Below are positions 4,080 through 5,872 of a stretch of DNA of 5,872 nucleotides, piece after piece. Position numbers and translations under genes: made by a program. The DNA is from an uncultured Oscillibacter sp. (GTDB lineage: Bacteria; Bacillota_A; Clostridia; Oscillospirales; Oscillospiraceae): positions 1 to 5,872 of the forward strand of contig CATOKC010000172.1 in the NCBI GenBank assembly GCA_951800675.1, read 5' to 3'. The notes beneath the pieces are model-generated. The model did no database searches, had not been told where the DNA came from, and worked only from the letters and a program-made list of their open reading frames with translations. The number at the start of each line of letters is the position of its first letter. Position 1 is the stretch's first letter.

Positions 4080-4119
4080 ATGGGTCAGAAAACGCGGTTT
4101 TGAAGGAGGAACGCACTGC

Positions 4120-4806
4120 ATGTTCAAGGAATTGGCGAAACGGCTGGGCTTTCTGCCGCCCCAGGACGCCCGCGGCAAGCAGGACCCGGCTGTGGAGTCC
4201 CCCGAAGCCCCCGCCCCCCAGGACGCCGGGGAGCCGGAGACGTCCCTGGAGCTGGAGCCCCTGGCCGGGATCGAGGAGCTGGACCCTGCCGCCCTCTTCG
4301 CGGAGGAGGGCCCCCGGCCGGAGGAGGACGCTTCGGCCTCGCCCCGGAACGCCCAGGCGGAGTTCGAGGTGGGGGTCCAGCTCTGCCAGATGAAGGAGTA
4401 CCTCATGGGCCTGGAGGCCCTCACACGGGCCGCAGAGCAGGGCCACGCCCAGGCCCAGTTCCTCTGCGGGTGCATGTACCGGCAGGGCGTGGGCGTGGAG
4501 GTGGACGAGCGGCAGGCCCTCACATGGCTGCGCCGCTCCGGCAAGCAGGGGGTTTTGGAGGCCCAGCTGGCCTGCGCGGAGATCTACGAGACCGGGAACG
4601 GGGCCAAGCTGAACCTCAAGCAGGCCCTCTACTGGTACGAGCAGGCCGCCAAACAGGGGTCCCTGGCCGCCCAGCTCAAGTGCGGGAACATGTACTACCG
4701 GGGCCGCGCCGAGAACCGCAACCCCAAAAAGGCCCGCCGCTGGCTGGAGGCCGCCGCCCAGCAGGGCAGCGAGGAAGCCCGGGACCTGCTGGAGCGGTAT
4801 TTTTAG
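4120..4806 (+). CDS. Sel1-like (TPR-type) repeat protein, 228 residues
   Basis: The start ATG 4120 has AAGGAGGA nine bases upstream; the longer frame to 4003 would begin ahead of the promoter and is rejected. Residues 1-12 (MFKELAKRLGFL) could be an amphipathic helix. Residues ~13-76 are a low-complexity, Pro/Glu/Ala-rich acidic linker. Residues ~79-228 form four helix-turn-helix units of Sel1 type. Recurrent marks are A-x-x-x-L-G/A-x-x-Y (114-120, 150-156, 186-192), the K/R-x-A-L-x-W-x-x-x-A segments, and Q-G-x-x-x-A-Q/R at each unit end (107-113, 143-149, 179-185, 215-221). Sel1 units form a solenoid that binds other proteins; no catalytic motif is present. The first unit is degenerate. There is no signal peptide, so it is probably a cytoplasmic adaptor with unknown partner. 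Confidence 0.88.
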   Translation: MFKELAKRLGFLPPQDARGKQDPAVESPEAPAPQDAGEPETSLELEPLAGIEELDPAALFAEEGPRPEEDASASPRNAQAEFEVGVQLCQMKEYLMGLEALTRAAEQGHAQAQFLCGCMYRQGVGVEVDERQALTWLRRSGKQGVLEAQLACAEIYETGNGAKLNLKQALYWYEQAAKQGSLAAQLKCGNMYYRGRAENRNPKKARRWLEAAAQQGSEEARDLLERYF

Positions 4807-4853
4807 GGTCTCCGTCTCTTCCTATAGCAAACCTCAAAAATCACGCCGTCTTA

Positions 4854-4878
4854 TAGGGGCGGATATTATCCGCCCCTA
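4854..4878. repeat. Perfect palindrome TAGGGGCGGATA (REP-like, possibly dispersed)
   Basis: TAGGGGCGGATA (4854-4865), one central base, TATCCGCCCCTA (4867-4878): a 12-pair perfect dyad. It lies 48 bases after the Sel1-repeat stop. No T tract follows on either strand, so it is not a classical terminator. I recall very similar TAGGGGCGGAT palindromes scattered in intergenic regions of GC-rich gut clostridia, so it is probably one copy of a dispersed palindromic family; only one copy is in this window. Confidence 0.7.
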
Positions 4879-4882
4879 CACA

Positions 4883-4910
4883 GCGCGGACGCACCTCCGG
4901 CGGCGCGGAC
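4883..4910. repeat. Short direct repeat GCGCGGAC, two copies
   Basis: GCGCGGAC occurs at 4883-4890 and 4903-4910, a 20-base period, just after the palindrome and before the RNase Y promoter. It could be chance in GC-rich DNA or a regulator site on one face of the helix. Confidence 0.3.
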
Positions 4911-4945
4911 ACAAAATTGATTTCCCCTGTTATGCTGAATTTTAC

Positions 4946-4975
4946 TTGACAACCGGCGGTGAAAGCGAGTATTAT
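4946..4975 (+). promoter_or_regulatory. Promoter of the RNase Y gene
   Basis: TTGACA (4946-4951), an 18-base spacer, then TATTAT (4970-4975). Transcription would start near 4982. The spacer includes CCGGCGGTGA (4953-4962), whose exact reverse complement recurs in the leader. Confidence 0.75.
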
Positions 4976-4981
4976 AAGAAA

Positions 4982-5111
4982 AGGATTTTTGTCGGTGGGT
5001 ACGCAGGGATATCCACCGATTATTTCCGCATCCGGCGTTGCGTCACCGCCGGGTCCGCACACCCCGCCCCAGTCTATTTTTGAGAAGAACGCACATGTAA
5101 GGAGGAAAACT
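4982..5111 (+). other. Long structured 5' leader of the RNase Y mRNA
   Basis: About 130 untranslated bases separate the predicted start of transcription from ATG 5112. Two hairpins are visible: TCGGTGG (4992-4998) with CCACCGA (5013-5019), and CCGGCG (5032-5037) with CGCCGG (5047-5052). A less structured stretch follows to the TAAGGAGG site (5098-5105). No T run follows either stem, so they are not terminators. A processing or autoregulatory role is possible; no known riboswitch class is recognised. Confidence 0.5.
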
Positions 5112-5872
5112 ATGCCATTGCCGCTGATCGTCGCCATTGCGATCATTTTTGCGGCGGTCGTTTCCTTCCTTCTCGGGTACTTCTACCGGAAAAAGGTTTC
5201 GGAAAAAGAGATCTCCAGTGCGGAGGACGAGGCCCGCAGGATCATCAACGAGGCCATCAAGAACTCCGAGAGCAAAAAGCGCGAGGCCCTGCTGGAGGCA
5301 AAGGAAGAAATCCTGCAAAGCCGCGCCGAATACGAGAAGGAAGAGAAGAGCCGCCGGGCCGACCTGCAAAAGCAGGAGCGGCGCCTGCAGCAGAAGGAAG
5401 AGAACTTAGACCGGAAAACAGAGAACATTGAGCGTAAAGAGGAGGCCCTGGCCCAGAAGCACGCCGACGCCGACCGGGCCCAGGAGGATATCGAGCGCAT
5501 CAAGCAGAGCCAGACCGAGGAGCTTGAGCGCATCTCCGGCTTCACCGCCGAGGAGGCGAAAAACTACCTCATCTCCCAGGTGGAGAGCCAGGTGACCCAC
5601 GAGGCCGCCCTCAAGATCAAGGAGATCGAGGCCCGCGCCAGGGAGGAGGCCGACGCCCGCGCCAAGGAGATCGTGGCCACCGCCATCCAGCGCTGCGCCG
5701 CCGACCACGCCTCCGAGATCACCGTCAGCGTCGTCCCCCTGCCCAACGACGAGATGAAAGGACGCATCATCGGCCGGGAGGGCCGCAACATCCGCACCAT
5801 CGAGACCCTCACCGGCGTGGACCTCATCATCGACGACACCGCGGAGGCCATCACAGTCTCCTGCTTCGAGCC
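5112..5872 (+). CDS. rny: Ribonuclease Y, N-terminal part (runs off the right edge)
   Basis: Endoribonuclease that starts mRNA decay in Firmicutes, anchored to the membrane. ATG 5112 follows TAAGGAGG by six bases. The 253 visible codons show the family's order: an N-terminal membrane helix at about residues 4-24 ([20 protein letters not shown]), a basic Y-F-Y-R-K-K stop, a long charged coiled coil (about 30-190, dense in E, K, R and Q), and the KH RNA-binding domain from about 200. The KH signature is G217-R-I-I-G-R-E-G-R-N, followed by [11 protein letters not shown] and an I-I-D-D-T segment. The catalytic HD domain must lie beyond the window, as the full protein is usually a little over 500 residues. 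The coding sequence is intact as far as it goes. It has its own promoter and appears to be transcribed independently of the Sel1-repeat gene. Confidence 0.96.
   Translation, partial: MPLPLIVAIAIIFAAVVSFLLGYFYRKKVSEKEISSAEDEARRIINEAIKNSESKKREALLEAKEEILQSRAEYEKEEKSRRADLQKQERRLQQKEENLDRKTENIERKEEALAQKHADADRAQEDIERIKQSQTEELERISGFTAEEAKNYLISQVESQVTHEAALKIKEIEARAREEADARAKEIVATAIQRCAADHASEITVSVVPLPNDEMKGRIIGREGRNIRTIETLTGVDLIIDDTAEAITVSCFE

Noticed and set aside
4003..4119. Upstream extension of the Sel1-repeat protein to 4003
   Set aside because: The consensus promoter and ribosome binding site lie inside that extension; translation from ATG 4120 fits both.

Overview
The window joins two kinds of DNA. 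Roughly the first 2.88 kb is AT-richer accessory DNA: the C-terminal half of a tyrosine recombinase followed by a run of very small, unfamiliar genes. From about position 2885 to the end, the DNA is strongly GC-rich with G/C-ended codons. It carries ordinary chromosomal genes: a patatin-like phospholipase, a Sel1-repeat protein and RNase Y. The AGGAGG-type ribosome binding sites, near-consensus TTGACA/TATAAT promoters and a membrane-anchored RNase Y indicate a Firmicute. The GC-rich codon use together with a dispersed-looking TAGGGGCGGATA palindrome fits a gut clostridium of the Oscillospiraceae type (Flavonifractor/Lawsonibacter-like). That placement is inference, not proof.

Layout, accessory part. 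The recombinase (3-491, +) retains all C-terminal catalytic residues. It converges on a 73-residue membrane protein gene (532-753, -), which has its own terminator. A divergent pair of genes follows on the + strand: a 103-residue membrane/coiled-coil protein (810-1121) and a 156-residue protein with an E-E-L-C-H motif (1143-1613). Facing them is a minus-strand cluster read from 2557 down to 1528: a Cys/His-rich 102-residue protein, a 114-residue four-cysteine protein, and a 62-residue ORF whose end overlaps the opposing gene. A 147-bp nested inverted repeat (2104-2250) sits between the first two of these. A roughly 320-bp gene-free, repeat-rich stretch (2558-2880) precedes the composition change and looks like the end of an integrated element (regulatory and/or attachment DNA).

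Layout, chromosomal part. Right after the composition change is a short GC-rich reading frame (about 2882-3010, +) without a usable start. It reads as the 3' end of a host gene cut by the insertion and is followed by a terminator. The patatin-like gene (3092-3934, -) and the Sel1-repeat gene (4120-4806, +) are divergent from back-to-back promoters. RNase Y (5112 to the window edge, +) has its own promoter and a structured leader of about 130 nt.

How it fits together: the left part is best read as the terminal segment of an integrative element (prophage, ICE or related island). Its recombinase lies about 2.4 kb from the proposed right end, with small cargo or regulatory genes between. The host genes look like independent single-gene units. 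No CRISPR array, tRNA, rRNA or recognisable known defence system is visible. The least explained objects are the small-gene module with the degenerate zincin-like motif and the nested inverted repeat.
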